Source: Microbispora corallina (GTDB lineage Bacteria > Actinomycetota > Actinomycetes > Streptosporangiales > Streptosporangiaceae). Taken from it: 56,656 nucleotides of DNA. The DNA lies in contig NZ_BOOC01000019.1 of NCBI RefSeq assembly GCF_016863035.1, positions 1-56,656 of the forward strand. Reading direction: 5' to 3'. The notes under the pieces are model-generated. The model had not been told where the DNA came from. It searched no databases and saw only the letters and a program-made list of their open reading frames with translations. Shown here piece after piece: positions 31,019-39,446 of this stretch; position 1 is the first letter of the stretch, and every line of letters begins with the position of its first letter. The position numbers and the translations under genes were made by a program.

Positions 31019-32116
31019 TCAGGCCGCTTCGTTGAGCCCCGCCTCCGCGCAGCCCTGGGTCAGCGCGTCGAGGCCGAAGGCGTCCACCGGCCCGAGGGCT
31101 CCCGTCCCCCGCACGCCGTCCTCCAGCGCGGTGACCGCCGCCCAGGCCAGGATTTCGGCCGTGAAGTCGTACGGGTCGCCGCCGTCCAGCTCGACCGCGG
31201 CCAGCAGCCGTCCGCGCCCGTCGTACGCCTCGGCGACGATCTGGGACGAGACGTCCGGGCCGGCGGCGGACGGTGTTCCCCCCGACCGCAGCACCCGGTC
31301 GGCCAGCGCCTCGGTCGCGCGGCGCACGCCGGGGATCGCGGCGACGAACGGGGTCGCCCGGGCCAGCAGACCGGCCGGCCTGGTCAGCGCGCCGAGCCAG
31401 CCGAGGTACACGTTGACCTCGCGCAGCCCGGGATGGGCGGGCGGCAGCGTGAAGTGCTCCGACGCCCCCACGGCCAGGCCGTGCCGCCGCCGGCCGCCCA
31501 CCCGGAAGACCCGGGTGCGCCCCTCCTCGCGGACGATCCGGCCCTCCCGGAAGCCGTGCATAGGCTCGAGGATCATGCCGAGCGCGGAGGCGCGGGTGCC
31601 GGCGCTGGCCCGGCGGGCCATGTCACCGCTCACGAAGTACCCCACGTCGACCCGGACGGCCTCGGTCCCGGCCTTGTCCAGGGCCAGGGCGGCGGCGAGG
31701 TTGCCGGGCACGTAGTCGTACCCGAAGGCGGTCAGCAGGGCCGCGCCCCGGGCCGCCGCCGCCGGGCCGTACCGCTGGAAGACCCGCTTGATGAACGGCG
31801 GCTCCCCGGTGCTGTCGAGGTAGACGGCTCCGGCGTCGATGGCGCCGGTGACGGCCGCCTCGCCCCAGCGCAGGAACGGGCCGACCGTCGAGATCAGCAC
31901 GTCGCCCGGCTCGATGAGCCTGCGCACCGACTCGGGACGGCTCACGTCGGCGACGGCCGTCGGCGGGTCCGTCCCCAGGGAGGCGGCCAGGGCGTCCAGC
32001 CGGCCCTGGTCGCGTCCGGCGAGGAGCGGGCGTGCTCCGCGCCTGACCAGGGCCTCGGCGGTGAGCCTGCCGGTGAACCCGGTGGCCCCGAAGAGCACGA
32101 TCCGCGCGGTCGTCAT
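31019..32116 (-). CDS. Saccharopine-dehydrogenase-like / trans-acting enoyl reductase family protein
   Basis: The 365-residue protein begins with a Rossmann motif V-L-F-G-A-T-G-F-T-G-R (about residues 7-17). It continues A-G-R-D-x-x-R-L and S-T-V-G-P-F (about 75-80), the family signature, then Y-L-D-S-T-G-E and A-F-G-Y-D-Y-V-P-G. Family members include mycobacterial Rv2953, which reduces double bonds in polyketide-derived lipids in trans, and saccharopine dehydrogenase-like oxidoreductases. No polyketide genes are nearby, so the substrate is unknown. ATG 32114-32116 is chosen because the Rossmann motif starts 6 codons later. Confidence 0.75.
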   Translation of the reverse strand: MTTARIVLFGATGFTGRLTAEALVRRGARPLLAGRDQGRLDALAASLGTDPPTAVADVSRPESVRRLIEPGDVLISTVGPFLRWGEAAVTGAIDAGAVYLDSTGEPPFIKRVFQRYGPAAAARGAALLTAFGYDYVPGNLAAALALDKAGTEAVRVDVGYFVSGDMARRASAGTRASALGMILEPMHGFREGRIVREEGRTRVFRVGGRRRHGLAVGASEHFTLPPAHPGLREVNVYLGWLGALTRPAGLLARATPFVAAIPGVRRATEALADRVLRSGGTPSAAGPDVSSQIVAEAYDGRGRLLAAVELDGGDPYDFTAEILAWAAVTALEDGVRGTGALGPVDAFGLDALTQGCAEAGLNEAA

Positions 32117-32268
32117 CCCGCTACGGTAACCGGGCGACGGCACGCCCCCCGGCAGCGGGGCGGCGGCCTCCGCGTCGCGTCCCCCCGGCCGCGCGTCGCC
32201 CTGCGGCGCTCCCGCGGCGCCGCCGGAGGCCGGCGGCCCGGCATCGCCTCCCGGCGCGTCCGGCCCGC

Positions 32269-33063
32269 TCACTGCCGGCGGTCGGCCATGGGCTGGTACC
32301 CGCGGTCCTTCTCGAACGGCTCGGTACTCGGCATGACCGTGTGGAGCGGGGCGGCGCCGCCGCGCACGAGGTCCACGTACGGCTTGGCCGTCGCTCCCCA
32401 CGTGCCGGCCGTGATGTCGGTCCTGGCCACCTTGGCGCCGTTCAGGCCGTCCACGGTGATGACGAACCGGCGCCGCGCGCCGGGGGCGACCCGGTCCACG
32501 TACGAGGTGGCGCCCCCGAGGAGTTTGCCGGCCGCGTCGCGCAGCAGGGCGGTCACCGACAGGCTCGGGGCCGCCTTGGCGAACGGGTCGGTGACGTAAC
32601 CGGTGACCAGATAGGAGCCGTTGGACACCTTCTCGGTGAGGATGTCCGACACCGGGAAGGCCAGGAACGCCGAAGGGATGCGCGGGGTCGGCCGCCACGA
32701 GGCGGGCCGGTAGCGAATGGTGACCCGGACCGGCTTCCCGGTGGCCACCACCTGGCCGCTGAAGGGCAGTGTGCGGCCCGGCGGCACCGCGTCGAGCGGC
32801 TGCTCCATGTGGACGACCTCCTTGCCGGCGGCGTCCACGGCACTGATCACGGCGCTCGCGTTCTCCCCGAAGTGCCAGCGGTTCGGGTTGGCCAGCAGCC
32901 CGGCCCAGCTCACCACGTAGCCGGCGCCCGACTGCGAGATCGAGGAGGCCTGCTCCTCGACGGCGAGCGGCCGGAGGTCCGGCGAAGTGTCTTCCCTCGC
33001 GCACCCGGCCATCACGAGGGCGATGGCGGCGAGTGCGATCGTCATTCGGCAACGTCGCGTCAC
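32269..33063 (-). CDS. Secreted lipoprotein of unknown function
   Basis: The 264-residue protein carries a lipoprotein signal peptide with lipobox L-V-M-A-G-C (cysteine about residue 21). The mature part is beta-rich and resembles two extracellular Ig-like or FxLYD-type repeats: W-A-G-L-L-A-N-P-N-R-W in the first, Y-V-T-D-P-F-A-K-A-A-P in the second. No enzymatic motif is visible. Start is GTG 33061-33063. It lies between the oxidoreductase and the ABC-F gene, without an obvious functional link. I do not recognise a family. Confidence 0.7.
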   Translation of the reverse strand: MTRRCRMTIALAAIALVMAGCAREDTSPDLRPLAVEEQASSISQSGAGYVVSWAGLLANPNRWHFGENASAVISAVDAAGKEVVHMEQPLDAVPPGRTLPFSGQVVATGKPVRVTIRYRPASWRPTPRIPSAFLAFPVSDILTEKVSNGSYLVTGYVTDPFAKAAPSLSVTALLRDAAGKLLGGATSYVDRVAPGARRRFVITVDGLNGAKVARTDITAGTWGATAKPYVDLVRGGAAPLHTVMPSTEPFEKDRGYQPMADRRQ

Positions 33064-33199
33064 TTAGCCGTCATAACCCCTGAATGGGACGGCGACCCCG
33101 GGGACACGCGCAGGCCGTACGGTATCTTTACCGGCCTCCATCGCGTATCCCTGGAGACGCGATTTTCGTCGTTTACCGTTTTTACTGTTATTTATCCAC

Positions 33200-34837
33200 T
33201 TATCGTTGCCGGACGACCCGGGTCTCGTCCCAGACCGGCTCGGGCGCCTCGTACACCCGCCCGTCGGAGCCGAAGACGAGGTAGCGGTCGAAGTCGGCGG
33301 CGAACCAGCGGTCGTGGGTCACGGCCAGCACGGTCCCGTCGAACGCGTCGAGACCCTGCTGCAGCGCCTCGGCGCTGGCCAGGTCGAGGTTGTCGGTCGG
33401 CTCGTCGAGCAGCAGCAGCGTGGCGCCGGACAGCTCCAGCAGCAGGATCTGCAGCCGCGCCTGCTGGCCGCCCGACAGCGTCTCGAACCGCTGCTCGGCC
33501 GTACGCCCGGCCAGCTCGTAGCGGGCGAGGGCCTTCATGGCCTCGTTCTTGAGCCGCGCGTGCTCGGTCATGACGATCTCGCAGGGCGTGCGCCCGGCCA
33601 GCTCGGGACGGGCGTGGGTCTGGGCGAAGTGCCCCGGGACCACACGGGCCCCCAGGCGGGCGGCGCCCGTGTGCGCGACGTCCTCCCCCGCGACGAGCCG
33701 CAGGAAGTGGGACTTGCCCGACCCGTTCGAGCCGAGCACCGCGACCCGCTCGCCGTACCAGATCTCCAGGTCGAAGGGCTTCATCAGCCCGGTCAGCTCG
33801 AGGCCCTCGCAGATCACGGCCCGCTTGCCGGTCCGGCCGCCGCGCAGGCGCATGCTGATGAGCTGGTCCTTCGGCGCGACCTCCGGCGGGCCGGCCTCCT
33901 CGAACCTGCGCAGCCGCGTCTGCGCGGCGTGGTAGGCGGGGGCCATCCCGTCGTTGTACGTCGCCTTCTGCTTGAGCATGACCACCAGCCGCTTGAGCTT
34001 GGCGTGCTCCTCGTCCCACCGGCGGCGCAGCTCGTCGAGCCGCTCGTTGCGCTCCCTGCGCGCCTGGGCGTAGGTGCCGAAGCCGCCGCCGTGGACCCAC
34101 ACGTTGCCGGCCTCGACGGTCACGATCCGGTCGGCCGCGTTGGCCAGCAGCTGGCGGTCGTGGGAGACCAGCAGGACGGTCTTGGGCGTCTCCCGGAGCG
34201 CGTTCTCCAGCCAGACCTTGCCCGGCACGTCGAGGTAGTTGTCGGGCTCGTCGAGCAGGAGCACCTGGTCGGGGCCGCGCAGCAGGGCCTCCAGCACCAG
34301 CCGCTTCTGCTCGCCGCCCGACAGCGTGGCGACGTCCCGGTACTTCACGTTGTCGTACGGCGCCCCGAGCGCGGCCATGGTGCAGGTGTCCCAGAGCACC
34401 TCGATGTCGTAGCCCCCGGCGTCCGTGTAGTCGGTGATCGCCTGGGCGTACCGCATCTGGGTCTTCTCGTCGTCCCGCTCCATCATGACGAGCTCGGCCT
34501 CGTGCAGCCGGGCGGCCGCCTCGCGCACCCGGACCGGCGCGACGCTCAGCAGCAGGTCCTGGACCGTGCGGCTGTCGCGGCCGTCGCGGCCAGGGCCGCC
34601 GTCGCCGCCCCGGAGGCTGCCGATGAACTGGCGCATCACGCCGAGCCCGCCCGCGTGGTTCAGCGAGCCCTCGACCGGCTGGAGGTCGCCGGCGACCAGA
34701 CGGAGCAGCGTGGTCTTGCCCGCGCCGTTGGGTCCGACGAGGGCCGCCTTGACGCCCTCCCCCACGCGGAACGACACGTCGTCGAGCAGCGGCCTGCCGT
34801 CCGGCAGGACGTACGTCAGATGGGCGACTTCGATCAC
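33200..34837 (-). CDS. ABC-F family ATP-binding protein
   Basis: A 545-residue soluble protein with two ABC ATPase domains and no membrane segment. Walker A motifs are G-P-N-G-A-G-K-T (about residues 36-43) and G-S-N-G-S-G-K-S (about 368-375). Signature motifs are L-S-G-G-E-Q-K-R and L-S-G-G-Q-Q-A-R. Walker B motifs are L-L-L-D-E-P-D-N-Y-L-D and L-L-L-D-E-P-T-D-N-L-D. The charged linker between them (about 250-320) is the P-site tRNA-interaction motif region of ABC-F factors. Such proteins act on ribosomes; some protect from antibiotics. Which subfamily this is cannot be told by eye. Confidence 0.9.
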   Translation of the reverse strand: MIEVAHLTYVLPDGRPLLDDVSFRVGEGVKAALVGPNGAGKTTLLRLVAGDLQPVEGSLNHAGGLGVMRQFIGSLRGGDGGPGRDGRDSRTVQDLLLSVAPVRVREAAARLHEAELVMMERDDEKTQMRYAQAITDYTDAGGYDIEVLWDTCTMAALGAPYDNVKYRDVATLSGGEQKRLVLEALLRGPDQVLLLDEPDNYLDVPGKVWLENALRETPKTVLLVSHDRQLLANAADRIVTVEAGNVWVHGGGFGTYAQARRERNERLDELRRRWDEEHAKLKRLVVMLKQKATYNDGMAPAYHAAQTRLRRFEEAGPPEVAPKDQLISMRLRGGRTGKRAVICEGLELTGLMKPFDLEIWYGERVAVLGSNGSGKSHFLRLVAGEDVAHTGAARLGARVVPGHFAQTHARPELAGRTPCEIVMTEHARLKNEAMKALARYELAGRTAEQRFETLSGGQQARLQILLLELSGATLLLLDEPTDNLDLASAEALQQGLDAFDGTVLAVTHDRWFAADFDRYLVFGSDGRVYEAPEPVWDETRVVRQR

Positions 34838-34936
34838 GGTGAGCCTGCACGTTCAATCGGACGGAGGGGGCCACCGGCCAGGGTAGGAGCAGGCGCCGGG
34901 CCGACGCCACCGGTTAACCGCCGGGTCGGCGGGGTG

Positions 34937-34964
34937 CCGCCGGCCGCGCGGACGCGGCCGGCGG
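34937..34964 (-). terminator. Terminator hairpin after the chitinase gene
   Basis: A 12-bp perfect stem (CCGCCGGCCGCG at 34937-34948 and its complement at 34953-34964) with a CGGA loop lies 7 bp beyond the stop codon on the minus strand. Confidence 0.7.
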
Positions 34965-34971
34965 CGGGCCG

Positions 34972-36576
34972 TCACCGGCCCTGCAGCGCCTTGACGTTGT
35001 CGCCGAACGTCCAGCCCTTCGACCCGTCCCAGTTGATGGACCAGGTCATCAGGCCCTTGAGGCCGCCGTTGAAGGCGTTCCAGCTCTGCGACACCAGGCT
35101 GGGCGCCATGTAGCCGCCGCCGGCCCCCGCCTGGGCGGGCAGGCCGGGCACCTGCTTGTCGTACGGGACCCTGATCGTGGTGCCCTGGACGGTCAGGCCG
35201 TTGTTCAGGCAGGTGGTCTGCGCGGTGAAGCCCTGGACGGTGCCCGCGGAGTAGGAGTCGCCCGAGCAGCCGTACATGCTGCCGTTGTAGTACTGCATGT
35301 TGAGCCACCACAGGCGGCCGTTGTCGACGTACTTCTTGATGATCGGCAGGTACGCGCCCCAGATCGAGCCGTAGGTCACGCTGGCGCCGGTCACGTACGC
35401 CGTCTCGGGGGCCATGGTCAGGCCGAAGTTCGCCGGCATCTGCGCCAGCACGCCGTCGATGATGCGGATGAGATTGGCCTGCGAGGCGGACAGCGTGGTG
35501 ATGCTGCCGCTGCCGGTGAGCCCGGTCTCGATGTCGATGTCGATGCCGTCGAAGTTGTACTTCTTCAGGATCGGGACGATCGTCGCCACGAAGCGGTCGG
35601 CGACGGCGCTGGAGCCGAGGTCGACGCCCGCGGCCGCGCCGCCGATGGACATCAGGATCGTCGCCCCGGCGGCCTTGGCCTGGCACATCTCGGCCGGGGT
35701 GGCCACCTTGACGCCGGCGTCCATGCCGTCCTCCCACAGGACGGTGCCGTCGGACCGGATGACCGGGAAGGCCGCGTTGATCACGTTGTAGCCGTGGGCC
35801 TTGATGCGGGAGTCGGTGATCGGGATCCAGCCGAGCGGCGGGTGGACGCCGTTGGATGCGCCGTCCCAGTTCTCCCAGTAGCCCTGCAGGACCTTGCCCG
35901 CCGGCCGCGACTTCACCGCGCAGGTGCTCCCTGTCGGGGTCACTGACGGCGAAGGAGAGGGCGACGGAGACGGCGAGGGAGAGGGCGACGGCGAAGGAGA
36001 CGGGGAGGGCGACGGTGACGGTGAGGGAGACGGTGACGGTGAGGGAGACGGTGACGGTGAGGGAGAGGGAGAGGGAGAGGGAGAGGTGGTGCCGCCCGGG
36101 CCGTCGACGTTCACGTCGTCGGCGTAGTAGGTCCCCTGGGCGTACCAGCCGTGCAGGTAGACCACCGCGGTGGTCTGGCTGGACGAGGTGGTGAAGGAGA
36201 GCGTGAGCTGCGTGTACGCGGCCGCAGAGGGGGTCCAGGTGGACGGGCCGCCGGTGACCCCGAGGTACACGTAGGCGCCGCGGACCCAGGCGGAGACCGT
36301 GTACGACGTGCTGGGCCTGACCGCGACGGTCTGGCTGCACTGCGCCGTGTCGGAGGAGCTCGCGGCTCCGGACAGGGCCTTCGTCCCGGAGCGGACCGGG
36401 GAGCTCACCACCGAGCCGAGCCCTCCGGTGCAGGACCAGGGCGAGAGGGACCCGGTCTCGAAGCCCGGGTTGACGAGGAGGTTGGCGGCGCTCGCCGTCG
36501 TCTGCGTCACGAGGACGCCGGCGATCGCCAGCAGGAACGACAAAGCGAGGATCAGCGGGCGGGGGGTTCGTTTCAC
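34972..36576 (-). CDS. Secreted GH18 chitinase with N-terminal carbohydrate-binding module
   Basis: The 534-residue enzyme has a signal peptide (R-T-P-R-P-L-I-L-A-L-S-F-L-L, cleaved near A-S-A-A). A jelly-roll binding module follows (N-L-L-V-N-P-G-F-E-T-G, about residues 33-165), then a Pro-Ser dipeptide linker (about 165-213) and a GH18 barrel. The catalytic motif is D-G-I-D-I-D-I-E with E350 as acid/base, and S-I-G-G is the substrate-side signature. It resembles streptomycete ChiC-type enzymes that degrade fungal chitin. GTG 36574-36576 is chosen because the signal peptide begins there; the ribosome-binding site is weak. The gene is divergent from the EhpF-like gene. Confidence 0.92.
   Translation of the reverse strand: MKRTPRPLILALSFLLAIAGVLVTQTTASAANLLVNPGFETGSLSPWSCTGGLGSVVSSPVRSGTKALSGAASSSDTAQCSQTVAVRPSTSYTVSAWVRGAYVYLGVTGGPSTWTPSAAAYTQLTLSFTTSSSQTTAVVYLHGWYAQGTYYADDVNVDGPGGTTSPSPSPSPSPSPSPSPSPSPSPSPSPSPSPSPSPSPSPSPSPSPSPSVTPTGSTCAVKSRPAGKVLQGYWENWDGASNGVHPPLGWIPITDSRIKAHGYNVINAAFPVIRSDGTVLWEDGMDAGVKVATPAEMCQAKAAGATILMSIGGAAAGVDLGSSAVADRFVATIVPILKKYNFDGIDIDIETGLTGSGSITTLSASQANLIRIIDGVLAQMPANFGLTMAPETAYVTGASVTYGSIWGAYLPIIKKYVDNGRLWWLNMQYYNGSMYGCSGDSYSAGTVQGFTAQTTCLNNGLTVQGTTIRVPYDKQVPGLPAQAGAGGGYMAPSLVSQSWNAFNGGLKGLMTWSINWDGSKGWTFGDNVKALQGR
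35946..36086. repeat. Hexanucleotide-like microsatellite encoding the Pro-Ser linker
   Basis: On the plus strand the tract is an irregular run of GGCGAC, GGAGAG, GGTGAC and GGTGAG units, each 6 bp and encoding one Pro-Ser pair on the minus strand. Copy changes would alter linker length without frameshift. Confidence 0.85.
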
Positions 36577-36860
36577 GTGGGGGACAGCCCTTCTGTCGCC
36601 CGGGCGTGCGAGGTCACCGGGCATCGACGACGCGATGGGAGGCGGAGCCCGGTGACAGAGGCTCACGAGCAACAGTTCTCCCGAATTATCAGGACAACTC
36701 CGGCGGATGTCCATGGCGCTTTCGGGTGGGGCGGCCGTCCCTGGGGGGCCGACATTTTCCGCAAGAACGGGAATCGGCCAAAGGCGGCTTGACCGAACGG
36801 CCACGGAACCCGAAATAGGCTGGTCAAGCGGAGCGGCATCGCATCGTCGAGAGGCTCGCC

Positions 36861-37961
36861 ATGTCATCTCACGCGGATCCCGTGCTCGACGACCCGCCGG
36901 ACGAGGTCCCGGACGCGCGGGAGTTCATCGAGGCCGCCATGCGGTGGCACTTCGACCCGGACACCGGCTCGCCGTACTGGCTGAAACGGGCGCGGACCCT
37001 CGGCTTCGACCCGCGCCGGGACGTCCACACCCTGGACGACCTGCGGATGTTCCCCAACGTCGCCAACGAGCTGCGCGACGTCCGGGTGGAGGACCTGATC
37101 CCCCGGGGATACGGCCCCGAGCCCTGCGTGGTGGGCGTCTACGAGAGCGGCGGCACCACCGGTCCCCCCAAGAGGGTCGTCCTGCTGGCCGACTGGCTGG
37201 ACCGGGTGACCAGGCGGGCCATGCGCGACATGGACGAGCGGTCCTATCCCCGCGGCGTCAACTGGCTGTTCGTGGGCCCGTCCGGGCCGCACATCTTCGG
37301 CGAGCTGGTGGCGCGGCAGGCCCTGGCCCGCGGCGGCGTCCGGTTCTCGATCGACCTCGACCCCCGCTGGGTGAAGAAGTGCATCGCCGAGGGCCGCCTC
37401 GACGAGGCCGAGAGGTACGCCGAGCACCTGATCGACCAGGCGACGTTCCCGCTGGAGACCCAGGACGCCGGCGTGCTGATCACCACCCCGCCGCTGCTCG
37501 AACGGCTGGCCCGCAGGAACCGCCTGGTCGACCTGGTCAACGAGAAGATCTCCGTGATCGTGTGGGGCGGCGCCCACATGGACCCCGACACCCGGCACCT
37601 GCTGCGCACCGAGGTCTTCCCCAAGGTCCGGCTCTACGGCATGTACGGCAGCACGATGATCCTCAGCGGCCTCGCCGAGCGCGCCGGGCTGACCGAGGAC
37701 GACCCGTGCGTCTTCGACGCGTTCTCGCCGTACGTGTCGCTCCGCGTGGTGGATCCCGACACGGGCGAGGACGTGCCGTACGGCGAGCGGGGCCAGGTCG
37801 TGATGAACCACGTGAGCAAGGGCATGCTCCTGCCCAACAACCTCGAGCGCGACCTCGCCACCCGGATCGAGGGGCCGCCCGGACAGCTGGGCGACTCGGT
37901 GGCCGACGTCGGGCCACTCCGCACGTTCGAGAACGAGCAGGTCATCGAGGGGGTGTACTGA
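36861..37961 (+). CDS. EhpF-like atypical ANL adenylating enzyme
   Basis: The 366-residue protein has the ANL phosphate-loop Y-E-S-G-G-T-T-G-P-P-K-R (about residues 94-105). A substrate/AMP block V-W-G-G-A-H-M-D (about 234-241) and Y-G-M-Y-G-S-T (about 259-265) follow, then D-V-G-P-L-R-T. It lacks the usual C-terminal subdomain, matching EhpF from the phenazine (D-alanylgriseoluteic acid) pathway, an ANL protein of similar length. It probably activates a carboxylate as an acyl-AMP. GAGAGG lies 7 nt before ATG 36861. The stop codon overlaps the next start by 1 bp, so both genes act together. No phenazine genes are in the window. Confidence 0.75.
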   Translation: MSSHADPVLDDPPDEVPDAREFIEAAMRWHFDPDTGSPYWLKRARTLGFDPRRDVHTLDDLRMFPNVANELRDVRVEDLIPRGYGPEPCVVGVYESGGTTGPPKRVVLLADWLDRVTRRAMRDMDERSYPRGVNWLFVGPSGPHIFGELVARQALARGGVRFSIDLDPRWVKKCIAEGRLDEAERYAEHLIDQATFPLETQDAGVLITTPPLLERLARRNRLVDLVNEKISVIVWGGAHMDPDTRHLLRTEVFPKVRLYGMYGSTMILSGLAERAGLTEDDPCVFDAFSPYVSLRVVDPDTGEDVPYGERGQVVMNHVSKGMLLPNNLERDLATRIEGPPGQLGDSVADVGPLRTFENEQVIEGVY

Positions 37962-39331
37962 TGACTGGGCCTGTCGACCTCGACGCGCTGGGCCCGAGCG
38001 GGCCGTACCGGACCCGGCAGCGCCTCACCGTCACCGAGCTGGGCGGCGCGCCGGTCGCCGAGCTGAGCCTGGTGCCGCGGCTGTTCGTCCAGCGGACGAT
38101 GGCCGCGCAGCACGACGCCCCGGCCATGCCGGCGGACGAGCGGGCGCGGGCGCTGCGGCGGGCCGGCGAGCTGTTCGCCACCGCGGACGTGGGCGGGATG
38201 CGGGTCGAGGACTACCAGCACACGGTCAGCCGGGTCTCCGGCATGCCGATCTCCGTGGTGCGGGCGGCCACGCGGCGGATCGAGGAGAGCGCGGCCGAGG
38301 CGTACCGGGCCACGCAGTACGCCCGGCCGACGGGCGCGGTCAACGACTGGCGCGACCCGCTGACCCGATCCGGGCGGGCCGTGTGGACGCGGCGCGGCGA
38401 CGTCTTCGCGGTCCACGCGGCGGGTAACCACCCGGGCGTCCACACGCTGTGGCTGGAGGCGCTGGCGCTGGGCTACCGGGTTGCCGTGCGGCCCTCGCGC
38501 CGTGAGCCGTTCACGCCGCACCGCCTGATCACCGCGCTGCGCGAGGCCGGCTTCGCCGGAGACCAGGTGACGTTGCTGCCGACGGACTACTCGGTGGCCG
38601 ACGACGTCATCAGGAACGCCGACCTGGCCATGGTGTACGGCGGCGAGGAGGTCGTGGCCAAGTACGGCGGCCACGACACCGTGCTGCCGCAGGGGCCCGG
38701 ACGGTCCAAGATCCTGCTCACCGGGGACGACTGGGAGTCCCACGTCGACGCCGTCGTCGACTCGGTGAGCGCCCACGGCGGGACCGCCTGCGTGAACACC
38801 ACGGCCGTGTTCGTCGAGGGCGACCCGGCGCCGGTGGCCGAGGCGGTGGCCGAGCGGCTGTCGGCCATCCCCACCCTGCCGCCCCAGCACGACGAGGCGG
38901 TGCTCCCGGCCCAGTCGGCCTCGGGTGCCCGGGACATCGAGAAGTACCTGCTGGACCACGCGGCCGGGGCGAAGGCCCTGCTCGGCGGCGAGGGCGTGGC
39001 GGACGACCTCGGCGACGGCAGCGCCGTGCTGCGGCCGGCCGTGTTCCTGGTCGACCGCGCGGACGCGCCGCAGACGGGGATCGAGATGTCCTTCCCCTGC
39101 GTGTGGTTCGCCCCCTGGTCGCGGGCGGACGGCATCGGGCCGCTGCGCAACAGCCTCGTCCTCACCGCCGTCACCGAGGACGGCGACCTGATCGACCGGT
39201 TGATGGAGGAGCCGACGATCAGCAACGTCTACCTGGGCGACGTCCCGACGTACTGGATGGCGTCGTGGGTCCCGCACGACCGCTACCTGGCCGAGTTCCT
39301 CATGCGCACCAAGGGCGTCGTCCGCGCCTGA
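37961..39331 (+). CDS. EhpG/LuxC-like acyl reductase (aldehyde dehydrogenase fold)
   Basis: The 456-residue protein belongs to the aldehyde-dehydrogenase/acyl-CoA-reductase fold. It shows V-H-A-A-G-N-H-P-G-V-H-T-L-W (about residues 149-162), A-V-R-P-S-R-R-E-P-F, and Q-G-P-G-R-S-K-I-L-L. The likely nucleophile cysteine is in H-G-G-T-A-C-V-N-T. The upstream partner would supply an acyl-adenylate, and this enzyme would reduce it with NAD(P)H to an aldehyde, as proposed for EhpF/EhpG. The start ATG is in a TGATG overlap with the previous stop. The substrate is unknown. Confidence 0.75.
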   Translation: MTGPVDLDALGPSGPYRTRQRLTVTELGGAPVAELSLVPRLFVQRTMAAQHDAPAMPADERARALRRAGELFATADVGGMRVEDYQHTVSRVSGMPISVVRAATRRIEESAAEAYRATQYARPTGAVNDWRDPLTRSGRAVWTRRGDVFAVHAAGNHPGVHTLWLEALALGYRVAVRPSRREPFTPHRLITALREAGFAGDQVTLLPTDYSVADDVIRNADLAMVYGGEEVVAKYGGHDTVLPQGPGRSKILLTGDDWESHVDAVVDSVSAHGGTACVNTTAVFVEGDPAPVAEAVAERLSAIPTLPPQHDEAVLPAQSASGARDIEKYLLDHAAGAKALLGGEGVADDLGDGSAVLRPAVFLVDRADAPQTGIEMSFPCVWFAPWSRADGIGPLRNSLVLTAVTEDGDLIDRLMEEPTISNVYLGDVPTYWMASWVPHDRYLAEFLMRTKGVVRA

Positions 39332-39344
39332 GGCACTGCCGGCG

Positions 39345-39383
39345 GGCAGCCGGCGTCGCGGGAGGTGGCAGCCGGCGTCGCGG
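39345..39383. repeat. 17-bp direct repeat
   Basis: GGCAGCCGGCGTCGCGG occurs at 39345-39361 and 39367-39383, separated by 5 bp, in the gap after the reductase gene. Confidence 0.8.
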
Positions 39384-39434
39384 CAAACGCGGCTCTCTCC
39401 GTGCCCACGCTCACAAATCGTGATTTTTCGGGAC

Positions 39435-39446
39435 TAGATTCGCGGC
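39435..39446 (+). promoter_or_regulatory. Candidate leaderless promoter -10 for the hydrolase gene
   Basis: TAGATT (39435-39440) ends 6 nt before the GTG at 39447, and no ribosome-binding site is present. A -35 is not evident. Confidence 0.4.

Noticed and set aside
32117..33052. Upstream extension of the saccharopine-dehydrogenase-like frame
   Set aside because: It runs antiparallel-free through the lipoprotein gene in another frame with low-complexity content, and the Rossmann motif sits right after ATG 32116.
33141..33168. Hairpin followed by a short T tract on the plus strand
   Set aside because: The stem is only 6 bp and no plus-strand gene ends there; chance in an AT-rich spacer is likely.
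36789..36821. TTGACC and TAGGCT as a promoter for the EhpF-like gene
   Set aside because: The 21-bp spacer is too long for a normal sigma-70 promoter.
37244..39277. Long frames antisense to the EhpF/EhpG pair
   Set aside because: No ribosome-binding sites or domains; the plus-strand enzymes have clear motifs.
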